In this document: positions 54,415-63,388 of the stretch, in pieces
Numbering within the stretch: position 1 is the first letter of the stretch
Layout of the letters: every line of letters begins with the position of its first letter
Source of the DNA: Rothia sp. ZJ932
GTDB taxonomy: Bacteria > Actinomycetota > Actinomycetes > Actinomycetales > Micrococcaceae
Length of the DNA stretch: 64,000 nt
Assembly (NCBI RefSeq): GCF_016924835.1
Contig: NZ_CP070480.1
Location: forward strand, 1,364,001-1,428,000
Reading direction: 5' to 3'
The notes under the pieces: generated by a model
What the model was told of the DNA's origin: nothing
What the model saw: only the letters and a program-made list of their open reading frames with translations
The model's database searches: none
Translations under genes and position numbers: made by a program

Positions 54415-54891
54415 CTACAGCAGAGTCGTCTGTTCAGGCTGCGCATCTTCAGCATGACGCAATTTACCAATGGCTGCTTCAAAATCTGACAGGCTCTCAA
54501 AACCCTGATACACACTTGCAAACCTAAGGTAAGCTACCGCATCAAGACGCGACAGTGGTTCCAAAATCGTCAGACCCACCGCATGAGCATCAATCTCTGC
54601 CAGCCCCTGCGCACGAATAGTCTCTTCGACCTCCTGCGCCAGCTTCGCGAGCTGATCCTCTGTAACGGGGCGACCCTGACAGGCCTTACGCACACCGCTA
54701 ACAATCTTCTCACGGTTAAAGGGCTCAGTAACACCCGAACGCTTGATAACGGTCACCGCCGTAGTCTCTACGGTGCTGAACCGGCGTCCACACTGGGTAC
54801 ACTGACGGCGACGGCGAATTGCCGCACCGTCATCTGTGGTACGGGAATCAACAACGCGGGATTCGCTGTGACGGCAGTAAGGGCAAAACAC
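54415..54891 (-). CDS. nrdR: Transcriptional repressor NrdR
   Basis: 158 residues. A zinc ribbon is formed by Cys3, Cys6, Cys31 and Cys34 ([14 protein letters not shown]). An ATP-cone occupies about 46-136 ([20 protein letters not shown]). NrdR senses nucleotides and represses ribonucleotide reductase genes. No NrdR box was seen in this window, and no nrd gene is nearby, so targets are elsewhere. hisD lies upstream on the same strand (57 bp) and may be co-transcribed. Confidence 0.95.
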   Translation of the reverse strand: MFCPYCRHSESRVVDSRTTDDGAAIRRRRQCTQCGRRFSTVETTAVTVIKRSGVTEPFNREKIVSGVRKACQGRPVTEDQLAKLAQEVEETIRAQGLAEIDAHAVGLTILEPLSRLDAVAYLRFASVYQGFESLSDFEAAIGKLRHAEDAQPEQTTLL

Positions 54892-54948
54892 TTTTAGCTG
54901 CAGCTCTCTTCTGATGGTGAAAAATTCAGTTTTCAGTCTGTCTTTAGT

Positions 54949-56289
54949 CTAGCGAGTTCTTGCCGTAATGGCTTGCCCGTGAGCGGGCAAATCCTCTTCT
55001 TCAGCCAGAGCCACAATGCTGTCACCGATTTCAGCCAAGGCGTCCTTGCTGTATTCAATAAGCTGAACCGCTTTCATAAAGACGGTAGTGTTGAGCCCCG
55101 AGGCAAAAGCTGCGGTGCCAGAAGTGGGCAGTACGTGGTTGGATCCTGCTGCGTAATCTCCCAGAGGAACAGGTGAGTACGAGCCAATAAAAATCGCCCC
55201 CGCATTGCGAACCTGTGACGCCACGTCGGCAGCATTTTCAGTATGAATTTCAAGGTGTTCAGCGGCGTAAGCATCAGCAACCAGCACTGATGCTTCTAAT
55301 GAATCGGTGAGAATAACGCCTGATTGAACGCCCTCAAGGGCAGTGCGGACGCGCTCGCTGTGTTTGGTCGCCGCAGTTTGCGCGGTGATTTCGGCGCGCA
55401 CCGACTCAGCCAGCTGCTGAGAGTGAGTGATAAGCACAGAGCCTGCGTTGGGGTCGTGTTCCGCCTGAGAGATAAGATCCGCCGCTACAAATGCGGGGGT
55501 CGCTGTATCATCAGCGATAACGGCAATTTCGGTGGTTCCCGCCTCACCGTCTACACCCACCACGCCCTGCAAAGCTCGCTTAGCTAGGGCTACAAAAATA
55601 TTACCGGGACCGGTAATGGTATCAACCGACTCTAAGTAGTCATCCCCATCTGCTACGCCATACGCCATTGCGGCTAATGCCTGCGCCCCTCCGATCGCCC
55701 AAACCTCGCTAATACCCAACAAACCGGCTGCCGCCAGAATGGTGGGGTGGGGCATACCGCCAAATTCTTTTTGGGGCGGGGTACACAGAACAATTGACTC
55801 AACGCCCGCGGCCTGGGCGGGCACCGTATTCATCACCACCGATGAGGGGTACACCGCCAAGCCACCGGGAACATAGACACCAGCACGGCGCACGGGAGTC
55901 CAGCGGTTCACAAGGGTAGCACCGGGAGCAACCTCAACACGCGCGTCTGCAGGACGCTGGACACGCGCAAAAGTGCGAGTGCGCTCAATCGCTACTTCAA
56001 GACCGGCACGGACTTCAGGGGTCAAACTGGCAACTGCCTCGTCAATAGCTGACTGAGGCACCCGCAGCGCTCCTTGTTCCACCTGATCGAACTGGGCTGA
56101 CAGCTCTCGCAGGTACTGCGCACCGCGCTCACGCACACCGGCGATAATCCTTTCGACGGTCTTAGCTGCATTGCCCACGTATTCAGAGGATTGGCGCGGG
56201 ACGATGGTACGCAACTGCGCGTAGGTATGGTTTGTTCCGCGGAGGTCGATGGTACGTAGGTTAACAGGTGAGAGCTGGTCTTGTGTCAT
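54949..56289 (-). CDS. hisD: Histidinol dehydrogenase
   Basis: 446 residues. The signature GGLAVYPSSVVMNTVPAQAA, the central DGEAGTTEIAVIADDTATPA and the C-terminal GSNHVLPTSGTAAFASGLN with catalytic/zinc His residues are clear. It catalyses the last two oxidation steps of histidine synthesis with NAD. No other his gene follows within the window: nrdR is downstream and a decayed stretch upstream, so the usual hisD-hisC-hisB order is absent on this side. Confidence 0.95.
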   Translation of the reverse strand: MTQDQLSPVNLRTIDLRGTNHTYAQLRTIVPRQSSEYVGNAAKTVERIIAGVRERGAQYLRELSAQFDQVEQGALRVPQSAIDEAVASLTPEVRAGLEVAIERTRTFARVQRPADARVEVAPGATLVNRWTPVRRAGVYVPGGLAVYPSSVVMNTVPAQAAGVESIVLCTPPQKEFGGMPHPTILAAAGLLGISEVWAIGGAQALAAMAYGVADGDDYLESVDTITGPGNIFVALAKRALQGVVGVDGEAGTTEIAVIADDTATPAFVAADLISQAEHDPNAGSVLITHSQQLAESVRAEITAQTAATKHSERVRTALEGVQSGVILTDSLEASVLVADAYAAEHLEIHTENAADVASQVRNAGAIFIGSYSPVPLGDYAAGSNHVLPTSGTAAFASGLNTTVFMKAVQLIEYSKDALAEIGDSIVALAEEEDLPAHGQAITARTR

Positions 56290-56432
56290 GGTTTTAGTCT
56301 ACAAGCAGGCGTCTCTTCTCAAAAGATTATGACCGTTTTACACAGGGTTGTAAGTGATATGGGGGGCATGAAAAGCCAGCCACCGAAGATCGATAGCTGG
56401 CTGTGGCTCAAACCTAAGGTTCCGAAATGGAG

Positions 56433-56580
56433 CTACTTGCTGCGGAAGAGTAGGTAGTCCAGTGAAAGGCGACCCGCACCGGTGACAACAAGAACCAGAG
56501 CGGGGATGAAGTAGAAGCAGACTGCGGGTTGCCCTCCCCAAGTTACTTTATTGTTAAGTTTCTCGTAAGACCGATCTTAT
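56433..56580 (-). pseudogene. C-terminal remnant of a DoxX-family membrane protein
   Basis: The minus strand reads about 48 residues ending at a stop (56433-56435): DRSYEKLNNKVTWGGQPAVC, then FYFIPALVLVVTGAGRLSLD and YLLFRSK. The last membrane helix with GAGRLSLDYLLF is the typical end of DoxX-type quinol oxidase relatives. A stop precedes the fragment and no intact N-terminal part is present, so it is a relic. The rest of the hisD-dnaE gap (56290-56727) holds only an ATGCCGCCCC / GGGGCGGCAT inverted repeat at 56643-56698. Confidence 0.6.
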
Positions 56581-56727
56581 GGTTAAGGTCAAATCATCTT
56601 TTAGAACGCAAGGATGGTCTCGCACTCAACCGGTCACAGCGATGCCGCCCCATGAACAAGGTCTTGTACCAAGCACCTATCGTCATCAGGGGCGGCATGT
56701 GAAGAAAGTGACTACTGCTGGATCCTC

Positions 56728-59700
56728 TTACGAGGCATCCAGACAGGTTGGACCAAATATCACCTTAAGATCACTGTAGAGGGCGGGGTTGGGAGTAACC
56801 CTCAACTGCGGTGGTATGCGCATCAGAACTTTCTTCGTACGGGTTTGAAGCACAATCCGAACCTCAGACTCGCCGCGGTGGTTTTCCAAGACATCACGCA
56901 GGGCGGTAATGGAATCTTGGGTTGCTTTGTACTCGGAAATACAAAGGGTCACCGGACCAGCTTTACCGTCAGCGGTAATTTCTGGCTGCTGCATCTCCTG
57001 GGCAGAAATAGTCACCGAGCCATCGTCACGGCGTTGCAGACGTCCCTTAATAGTGCAGATTTGGTCTTCAATAAGAGCATTTGAGTAAGGACCGTAGACC
57101 TTACCGAAGAACATAATCTCGATGGAGCCGGTACGGTCTTCTAACTCGATGCGCGCGTAAGGGTTACCACTGGCTTTAGCGATACGCCGTGAGACCGAGG
57201 TAATCATACCCGCTACTGTCACGATAGAGCCGTCTCCGCGGCTTGAATCTTCATCCAGCAGAGACTGAATGGACGCGTCCGAAAGGGCATCAAGCTGCTC
57301 CTCAAGACCGCGCAGGGGGTGGTCAGACACGTAGAGCCCCAGCATCTCACGTTCAAAGTTGAGCTTGTCTTTCTTTTCCCACTCTGGCAGATCGGGAATA
57401 GAAATCATAAGCTCATCAGCAGGGTCGTCTCCCCCACCACCCAAATCACCAAAGAGATCGAACTGACCGGCAGCTTCTTGACGTTTGACCGAGATGTTCG
57501 CGTCAATTGCCTCTTCGTGAATCACCGACAAGGGTCTACGTAGGTGCCCCAAATCATCGAAAGCACCAGCTTTAATGAGCGAGTCTACAGTGCGCTTATT
57601 ACACACCACAGCGGGTACTTTCTTCAGGAAGTCGTGGAAGGATTCAAAGCGCCCCTTCTCTTCACGGGTTTCGACCATAGCGGTCACCACGTTGGCACCG
57701 ACGTTACGAATAGCGCCCATACCAAAGCGAATATCTTTGCCTACAGGGGTGAAGTTCAGCGCTGACTCGTTAACATCGGGCGGCAACACCGTGATGTTCA
57801 TGTGACGGCACTCGTTAAGATACAGAGCCAGCTTGTCTTTATCATCGCCCACTGATGTCAGCAGCGCAGCCATGTATTCCTGCGGGTAATGGGCCTTGAG
57901 GTATGCCGTCCAGTAGGAAACCAAACCGTAGGCTGCGGTGTGCGCCTTGTTAAAAGCATAGTCAGAGAAAGGCAACAGAATATCCCAGAGCGCCTTAACA
58001 GCCTCTTCTGAGAAGCCGTTATCGAGCATGCCCTGATGGAAGGTCGCGTACTGTTTATCCAGCTCCGCTTTCTTCTTCTTGCCCATGGCTCGACGCAGAA
58101 TATCAGCCTCACCCAGAGAGTAGCCCGCGACTTTCTGAGCAATCGCCATAACCTGTTCCTGATATACAATCAGGCCGTAGGTGGTGTTAAGAATCTCCGC
58201 CAGCGGCTCTTCAAGCTCGGGGTGAATCGGGGTAACTTCCTGCAGACCGTTCTTACGCAAGGCGTAGTTGGTGTGCGAGTTAGCGCCCATAGGACCGGGG
58301 CGGTAGAGGGCAAGCACCGCGGAAATATGTTCAAAGTGATCGGGCTGCATAAGTTTCAGCAACTGACGCATGGGCCCGCCATCGAGCTGGAACACACCGA
58401 GGGTATCGCCACGAGCTAGCAGCTTGTACGACTCAACATCATCAATTTCGAGGGTTTCAAGATCAAGCTCTTCATCGCGGTTCATCTTAATGTTTTCGAG
58501 CGCATCCGAGATGATAGTGAGGTTACGCAGACCCAAGAAATCCATCTTGATCAGACCCAGACCCTCACAGGTGGGGTAATCAAACTGGGTAATGACCTGA
58601 CCATCTTGCTCACGGCGCATAATCGGAATCACGTCAATGAGATTATGGCTCGACATGATGACGCCCGCAGCGTGTACGCCCCACTGACGTTTCAGCCCCT
58701 CAATACCCTTAGCGGTTTCAAAAACCTTCGCTGAATCAGGGTCGGTTTCAATCAGCTCGCGCAGATCGCCCGCGTCCTTGTAACGTTTGTCCTCAGGGTT
58801 ATAGACATTCGCCAGGGCAATGTTCTTACCCATCACATCATCGGGCATCGCCTTAGTCAGGCGCTCACCGGTAGAGAAGGGGTAGCCCAGCACGCGCGAG
58901 GAGTCTTTAAGAGCCTGTTTTGCCTTGATAGTACCGTAGGTAACGATCATCGCTACCTTGTCTTCGCCATACTTCTCAGTGACGTAGTGAATCACTTCTG
59001 AGCGGCGACGATCATCGAAGTCCACATCGAAGTCGGGCATTGACACTCGGTCAGGGTTGAGAAAGCGCTCGAAAATCAGGTCATGTTCTAGAGGGTTCAA
59101 ATCGGTAATACGCATGGCGTACGCCACCATTGAGCCCGCACCCGATCCACGACCCGGACCTACACGAATCCCCTGAGACTTCGCCCAGTTAATAAAGTCA
59201 GCAACCACCAAGAAGTAGCCGGGAAAGCCCATCTGAGAGATGATACTCACCTCGTACTCTGCCTGCTTGCGTACATTGTCAGGAACGCCGTTGGGAAAAC
59301 GGTAGCGCAGACCGTTTTCGACTTCTTTGACGAACCACGATTCCTCGTTCTCCCCTTCAGGCACGGGAAAGCGCGGCATATAGTTTGCCTTGGTATTGAA
59401 CTCAACATTGCAGCGCTCAGCGATTTCCAGGGTGTTATCGCAAGCCTCGGGAAAGTCGCGGAAGAGATGACGCATTTCCTCCGGCGACTTCAGGTAAAAA
59501 TTATCCGCATCAAACTTGAAACGCTTGGGGTCTTGCAAGGTTGAACCTGACTGCACACACAGCAGTGCCTCATGGGCTTTAGAATCCTCCGCATGGGTGT
59601 AGTGCAAATCATTAGTAGCAACCAGAGGAAGGTTGAGCTCTTTAGACAGCTTGAGGAGATCATTCATCACGTTCTTTTCAATATCAAGACCGTGATCCAT

Positions 59701-60267
59701 AATCTCGCAGTAATAATTTTCTTTCCCGAAGATATCGCGGAAATCGCTTGCTGCCTGCACCGCCTCCCGGTACTGTCCCAGACGCAGACGAGTTTGGACT
59801 TCTCCCGAGGGACAACCGGTAGTTGCAATCAGGCCCTTACCGTAGGTCTGCAAGAGTTCTTTATCCATACGCGGCTTGTAGAAATGCCCCTCCAAGGAGG
59901 CGAGGGAGGACGCGCGGAATAAGTTGTGCATGCCAGCAGTATTTTCAGCCCACAGAGTCATATGGGTGTAAGCACCACCACCGGAAACGTCATCACGACC
60001 ACCATCAGCAAACTTCACGCGAGTACGGTCTTGACGCGCAGTACCGGGTGTCACGTAGGCTTCCACACCGATAATCGGCTTCACATCAGCTTGACGCGCT
60101 TTATTCCAAAAGTCGAACGCGCCGAAAAGAAAACCGTGGTCAGTGGTTGCCAAAGAGCTCATGCCCAGCTCTTTAGCATGATCGAACAAATCGGTGAGTC
60201 GAGCAGCCCCATCAAGCATGGAGTACTCGGTGTGTACGTGAAGATGGGTGAAGCCTTTGCCGCTCAC
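56728..60267 (-). CDS. dnaE: DNA polymerase III alpha subunit (DnaE1 type)
   Basis: 1179 residues, the DnaE1 length. The PHP domain opens with THLHVHTEYSMLDGA; the palm holds the catalytic PDFDVDFDDRRR and GRGSGAGSMVAYAM; the finger and OB-fold parts follow (VTVAGMITSVSRRIAKASGN for OB). It is the main replicative polymerase. The start is a GTG. Downstream of the RluD-type gene on the same strand (48 bp gap), an arrangement known in actinobacteria. A minus-oriented CAAGGACGCG at 58771 codes for Lys-Asp-Ala here and is the only copy pointing that way. Confidence 0.96.
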   Translation of the reverse strand: MSGKGFTHLHVHTEYSMLDGAARLTDLFDHAKELGMSSLATTDHGFLFGAFDFWNKARQADVKPIIGVEAYVTPGTARQDRTRVKFADGGRDDVSGGGAYTHMTLWAENTAGMHNLFRASSLASLEGHFYKPRMDKELLQTYGKGLIATTGCPSGEVQTRLRLGQYREAVQAASDFRDIFGKENYYCEIMDHGLDIEKNVMNDLLKLSKELNLPLVATNDLHYTHAEDSKAHEALLCVQSGSTLQDPKRFKFDADNFYLKSPEEMRHLFRDFPEACDNTLEIAERCNVEFNTKANYMPRFPVPEGENEESWFVKEVENGLRYRFPNGVPDNVRKQAEYEVSIISQMGFPGYFLVVADFINWAKSQGIRVGPGRGSGAGSMVAYAMRITDLNPLEHDLIFERFLNPDRVSMPDFDVDFDDRRRSEVIHYVTEKYGEDKVAMIVTYGTIKAKQALKDSSRVLGYPFSTGERLTKAMPDDVMGKNIALANVYNPEDKRYKDAGDLRELIETDPDSAKVFETAKGIEGLKRQWGVHAAGVIMSSHNLIDVIPIMRREQDGQVITQFDYPTCEGLGLIKMDFLGLRNLTIISDALENIKMNRDEELDLETLEIDDVESYKLLARGDTLGVFQLDGGPMRQLLKLMQPDHFEHISAVLALYRPGPMGANSHTNYALRKNGLQEVTPIHPELEEPLAEILNTTYGLIVYQEQVMAIAQKVAGYSLGEADILRRAMGKKKKAELDKQYATFHQGMLDNGFSEEAVKALWDILLPFSDYAFNKAHTAAYGLVSYWTAYLKAHYPQEYMAALLTSVGDDKDKLALYLNECRHMNITVLPPDVNESALNFTPVGKDIRFGMGAIRNVGANVVTAMVETREEKGRFESFHDFLKKVPAVVCNKRTVDSLIKAGAFDDLGHLRRPLSVIHEEAIDANISVKRQEAAGQFDLFGDLGGGGDDPADELMISIPDLPEWEKKDKLNFEREMLGLYVSDHPLRGLEEQLDALSDASIQSLLDEDSSRGDGSIVTVAGMITSVSRRIAKASGNPYARIELEDRTGSIEIMFFGKVYGPYSNALIEDQICTIKGRLQRRDDGSVTISAQEMQQPEITADGKAGPVTLCISEYKATQDSITALRDVLENHRGESEVRIVLQTRTKKVLMRIPPQLRVTPNPALYSDLKVIFGPTCLDAS

Positions 60268-60315
60268 AGATCGCTCGTTTCTCTCGATGCTTAGAAAATA
60301 TTAGGGGTGCTGGGT

Positions 60316-61266
60316 TTAGAAGTTGCCGTCGCGCAGCTGCTCAACCGCAAAGTTCAAATCTTCAGGGTAACTCGATTCAAATTCAACGTACTGACCCGTG
60401 CTAGGGTGGGTAAAGCCCAGCTTATGGGCGTGCAACCACTGGCGGGTTAGACCCAGATTCGCGCTGACAGCAGGGTCAGCACCGTAGGTCAGATCGCCCA
60501 AGCAGGGGTGTTTCAAGGCAGAAAAATGTACGCGGATCTGATGAGTGCGTCCTGTCTCAAGATGAACCTCAACCAGGGATGCCGGACCGTATGCCTCAAG
60601 CACCTCGTAGTGGGTCACTGAATCGCGACCACCCTCAATCACCGCGAACCGCCACTCGTGACCGGGGTGGCGACCGATAGGAGCGTCGATGGTGCCCTTA
60701 AGAGGGTCGGGAATCCCCTGCACTAGCGTGTGATAGACCTTCTCAACGGTACGCTCTTTGAAAGCTCGTTTGAGCTCTGCATAAGAGTGCTCGTTCTTAG
60801 CAACAACCATGAGACCTGAGGTGCCGACGTCCAGTCGATGCACAATCCCCTGACGCTCGGATGCGCCAGATGTTGATACCGATACCCCTGCACCCAAAAG
60901 CACACCTACAACCGTGGGACCGTGCCACCCAGGGGAGGGATGAGCAGCAACGCCTGCGGGCTTATCGACCACCGCGATGTCGTCATCCTGATACACTACC
61001 GAAAAGCCATCAACATACTCGGGGTTGATATCCGCCAAATCACGGGGGGCAGGGGCATCAATCACCAGACGGTCATTCTCTGTAACTTTTGCTGACTTCG
61101 TGGTCTTTACAGCTTTACCATCACGAATAATCTGCACGTCCCCGGTACTCGCCCACTCAGCAGCCAGCGCACGCGGAACATCGCAGGCAGCTGCAAGTAC
61201 AGCATCTAGGCGCGCACCCGCCTCCGCCTCAGGCACTACTAGTTCTCGCTGAATACGGTTACTCAT
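60316..61266 (-). CDS. RluD/RluA-family 23S rRNA pseudouridine synthase
   Basis: 316 residues. An S4-like domain lies at 15-75 (LDAVLAAACDVPRALAAEW). The catalytic Asp is in IVHRLDVGTSGLMVVAKN, followed by VYHTLVQGIPDP and the ETGRTHQIRVHFSALKHPCL motif. Family members isomerise uridines in 23S rRNA helix 69 or related sites; which one cannot be fixed. Overlaps lspA by four bases (ATGA), with dnaE following. The lspA-rlu-dnaE order is conserved in actinobacteria. Confidence 0.93.
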   Translation of the reverse strand: MSNRIQRELVVPEAEAGARLDAVLAAACDVPRALAAEWASTGDVQIIRDGKAVKTTKSAKVTENDRLVIDAPAPRDLADINPEYVDGFSVVYQDDDIAVVDKPAGVAAHPSPGWHGPTVVGVLLGAGVSVSTSGASERQGIVHRLDVGTSGLMVVAKNEHSYAELKRAFKERTVEKVYHTLVQGIPDPLKGTIDAPIGRHPGHEWRFAVIEGGRDSVTHYEVLEAYGPASLVEVHLETGRTHQIRVHFSALKHPCLGDLTYGADPAVSANLGLTRQWLHAHKLGFTHPSTGQYVEFESSYPEDLNFAVEQLRDGNF

Positions 61267-61793
61267 GCTTTCTCAGCCTTCGTCTCGTAGCTACCATCAA
61301 GTTTTAAACCCACCAGGGTCAGCAGGATAACACCGACCATCGCGCAGCAAATCGCAGCATCAGCGATGTTGAAAATAGCGAAGTTACCTACCGAAATAAA
61401 ATCTACAACATGACCTGTGCCGAACCCCGGAGGCCTGAACAACCTATCCGTCAGATTACCCAGAATCCCCCCTAACAGAGTTGCCAAACTCAGGATCCAC
61501 CAGAGAGCACGCGAACGTACCAGAGCGACAATAACAATCAAAACCGCCACCGACTGAATAAGGGTAAAAACCCATGTGTGCCCCTCGCCAAAAGAGAAGG
61601 CAGCACCTGGATTGAGTATATAAAACCACCGAAAGAACCCGTCGATAACTTCAATACGCTGTCCCAGCTCCATCGTGCGTTCAACGACAGCTTTGCTCAG
61701 CTGATCCGCAGCGTACACCAGCACAACAACAAGAGCCATCAGCCCCTTCTTGCACCTGTCATCGACCAGCTTCACCGGCTTCTTATCGTTCAC
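61263..61793 (-). CDS. lspA: Lipoprotein signal peptidase
   Basis: 176 residues. Four membrane helices are visible. The catalytic Asp pair is in GNLTDRLFRPPG and FAIFNIADAAI, and NPGAAFSFG is the conserved loop. It cleaves signal peptides from diacylglycerol-modified prolipoproteins. The start is a GTG with AAGGGG about eight bases upstream. The C-terminus overlaps the rlu gene by four bases. Upstream, a terminator separates it from wag31. Confidence 0.95.
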   Translation of the reverse strand: MNDKKPVKLVDDRCKKGLMALVVVLVYAADQLSKAVVERTMELGQRIEVIDGFFRWFYILNPGAAFSFGEGHTWVFTLIQSVAVLIVIVALVRSRALWWILSLATLLGGILGNLTDRLFRPPGFGTGHVVDFISVGNFAIFNIADAAICCAMVGVILLTLVGLKLDGSYETKAEKA

Positions 61794-61907
61794 TCACAGT
61801 CCCCTTTTTACTCGTGAAGTCTCTAGCTTATCGCGCAGCTAACTCCAGTGAAAATGAGCTACCCAACAGTACCCCAAAGTGCCTCCCCAACGCCGGAAGT
61901 ACGCAGA

Positions 61908-61952
61908 AAGAGGTGGCGGCAAAACCACTCACTGGTTTTACCGCCACCTCTT
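61908..61952. terminator. Hairpin terminator between wag31 and lspA
   Basis: AAGAGGTGGCGG and CCGCCACCTCTT form the stem with inner AAAACCA/TGGTTTT. It lies just beyond the wag31 stop on the minus strand. Confidence 0.85.
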
Positions 61953-62005
61953 GTATTCAGCCATTGAGAGAAACTAGCCTAACGCTGATTTTTCCCTTGA
62001 AAGGA

Positions 62006-62653
62006 TTAGAATTCCTGGCGTGAGAAAGTGCTCTGCTGCGGTTCGATGCTAGGGGTTGATTCCAGCTCCTTGAGGTTAGATTCCATCAAGTGACGCAGAC
62101 CCTCACGGTACTGCTTTTCGAAGTTACGCAGGTTATCTACCGAGATTTCAAGCTGCTTCTTGGTCTGATCCAGTTCACCCAGAACACGGTTGCGTTCGGT
62201 ACGAGCATCAGCAACCAGTGACGTTGCTTCGCTACGCGCCTCACCAACCATACGTTCCTTCTCTGCCTTACCGGCAGCAACGTAGTCATCGTGAACCTTT
62301 TGTGCCATGGCCAGCAAGGACGCGGCGTTATCGGGCGCAGGAGTCTGCGAAGCCGCAGGCGCTGCAACGGGTACAGGTTCAGCAACGGGCGCAGCCGTGG
62401 CGGGGCTTGCAGCAGGTGTAGCATCACCCACAATCTCAGAATCAAGGACCTGTGACTGTGCCTCTTCGGCAGCTGCCAGCTTAGCCTCAGTTTCTTCAAG
62501 CTGGCGCTTCAGTGAAGCGTTCTCAGCGTTCAAGCGACGAAACTCAACAACTACCTCGTCCAAGAAGTCATCGACTTCTTCCATGGAGTAGCCCTTGGTG
62601 TATTTCGTAAACTTAAACCCCTTGTTGATTACGTTTTCTGGCGTAAGAGCCAC
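62006..62653 (-). CDS. wag31: Polar growth protein DivIVA/Wag31
   Basis: 215 residues. The membrane-binding head is ALTPENVINKGFKFTKYTKG with YSMEEVDDFLDEVVVEFRRL, followed by a coiled coil (about 30-65), an Ala/Pro/Val-rich linker (75-115) and a second coiled coil (115-200). It marks negatively curved membrane and directs septal and polar wall synthesis. Together with sepF and yggT upstream it forms the end of the division cluster. It carries a CAAGGACGCG copy at 62315 in an Ala-Ser-Leu frame. Confidence 0.94.
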   Translation of the reverse strand: MALTPENVINKGFKFTKYTKGYSMEEVDDFLDEVVVEFRRLNAENASLKRQLEETEAKLAAAEEAQSQVLDSEIVGDATPAASPATAAPVAEPVPVAAPAASQTPAPDNAASLLAMAQKVHDDYVAAGKAEKERMVGEARSEATSLVADARTERNRVLGELDQTKKQLEISVDNLRNFEKQYREGLRHLMESNLKELESTPSIEPQQSTFSRQEF

Positions 62654-63084
62654 GAATGAATCACCTCATAAATCGAACCGTATCACCATAGGAGATGGTG
62701 ATCAGATGTTACCCCAAACATCTTTAACTAAACAGAATCTTACAATCTTTTGAGCGACTCACCGCGCCAATTTGCCAGCAAGCCCCCAGCTCTTGTTTTC
62801 TATATAAAAAGTTACCGCTTTACATATGGCAAGTGCTGTGAGCTTCAGGTAGCTTCACACCCTTTCGGGTTGAACCGGGATGCGCCCTCAACGATGACAA
62901 ATTCTAACTTCTAGTATTTTAGACAAAAACTATTAATATCTTATCCACAAAACAGCCCACAAGTTAGTTGATGTTTGACACACAGCCAATAAACAGCAGG
63001 TTCCATTTCAAAGGCTTCAAAGCACAAGTTACCCGCTAGCTTTTCACGCCCCAGCAAACGTACTCTGACTGCTGACCCAGCAAA
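62654..63084 (-). other. Non-coding region between yggT and wag31 with a DnaA box
   Basis: 431 bp without a convincing gene and AT-rich. TTATCCACA at 62941-62949 is a perfect DnaA box. A small imperfect GTGAGCT/AGCTTCAC hairpin occurs at 62836-62856. The wag31 promoter should lie here, but I could not fix it. Confidence 0.5.
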
Positions 63085-63384
63085 TCACGAAAAACTCACC
63101 AGCAGTCTCTGCAAGAAAATAGATACAAAAGACACCGCAAAGAACAGAATCAAGAAGCCCACATCAAACGAGATTGCTCCCATTCGAATGGGAGGAACCA
63201 GCCTACGCAGGGCATTCATCGGCGGGTCAGTAACAGCATAAATGGCTGAAGCAGCCACTAACATGACACCCCGTGGACGCCACGAGCCCGCGAACATCTG
63301 CACCCAGTCGAGCACCAGACGAAGCATGAGCACCAGCTGAAAGACATAAACCGCAAAAGCAAGAACCGCTAAGAGATAACCCAC
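63085..63384 (-). CDS. yggT: YggT family membrane protein
   Basis: 99 residues from a GTG four bases after the sepF stop, with CAGGA upstream; the frame is open further up but overlaps sepF. Two membrane helices flank the conserved VTDPPMNALRRLVPPIRMG segment (AVLAFAVYVFQLVLMLRLVL; FDVGFLILFFAVSFVSIFL). YggT proteins follow sepF in most actinobacteria and firmicutes and are linked to division or osmotic stress, without a settled function. Operon with sepF. Confidence 0.92.
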   Translation of the reverse strand: MGYLLAVLAFAVYVFQLVLMLRLVLDWVQMFAGSWRPRGVMLVAASAIYAVTDPPMNALRRLVPPIRMGAISFDVGFLILFFAVSFVSIFLQRLLVSFS

Positions 63385-63388
63385 GACT

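Noticed and set aside
7692-62324. CAAGGACGCG explained by frequent Lys-Asp-Ala codons
   Set aside because: Only three of the 12 copies encode Lys-Asp-Ala; others are in different frames, on the other strand or intergenic.
62821-62900. A T-box or other riboswitch between yggT and wag31
   Set aside because: No specifier loop or antiterminator-like consensus; only a small imperfect hairpin is present.
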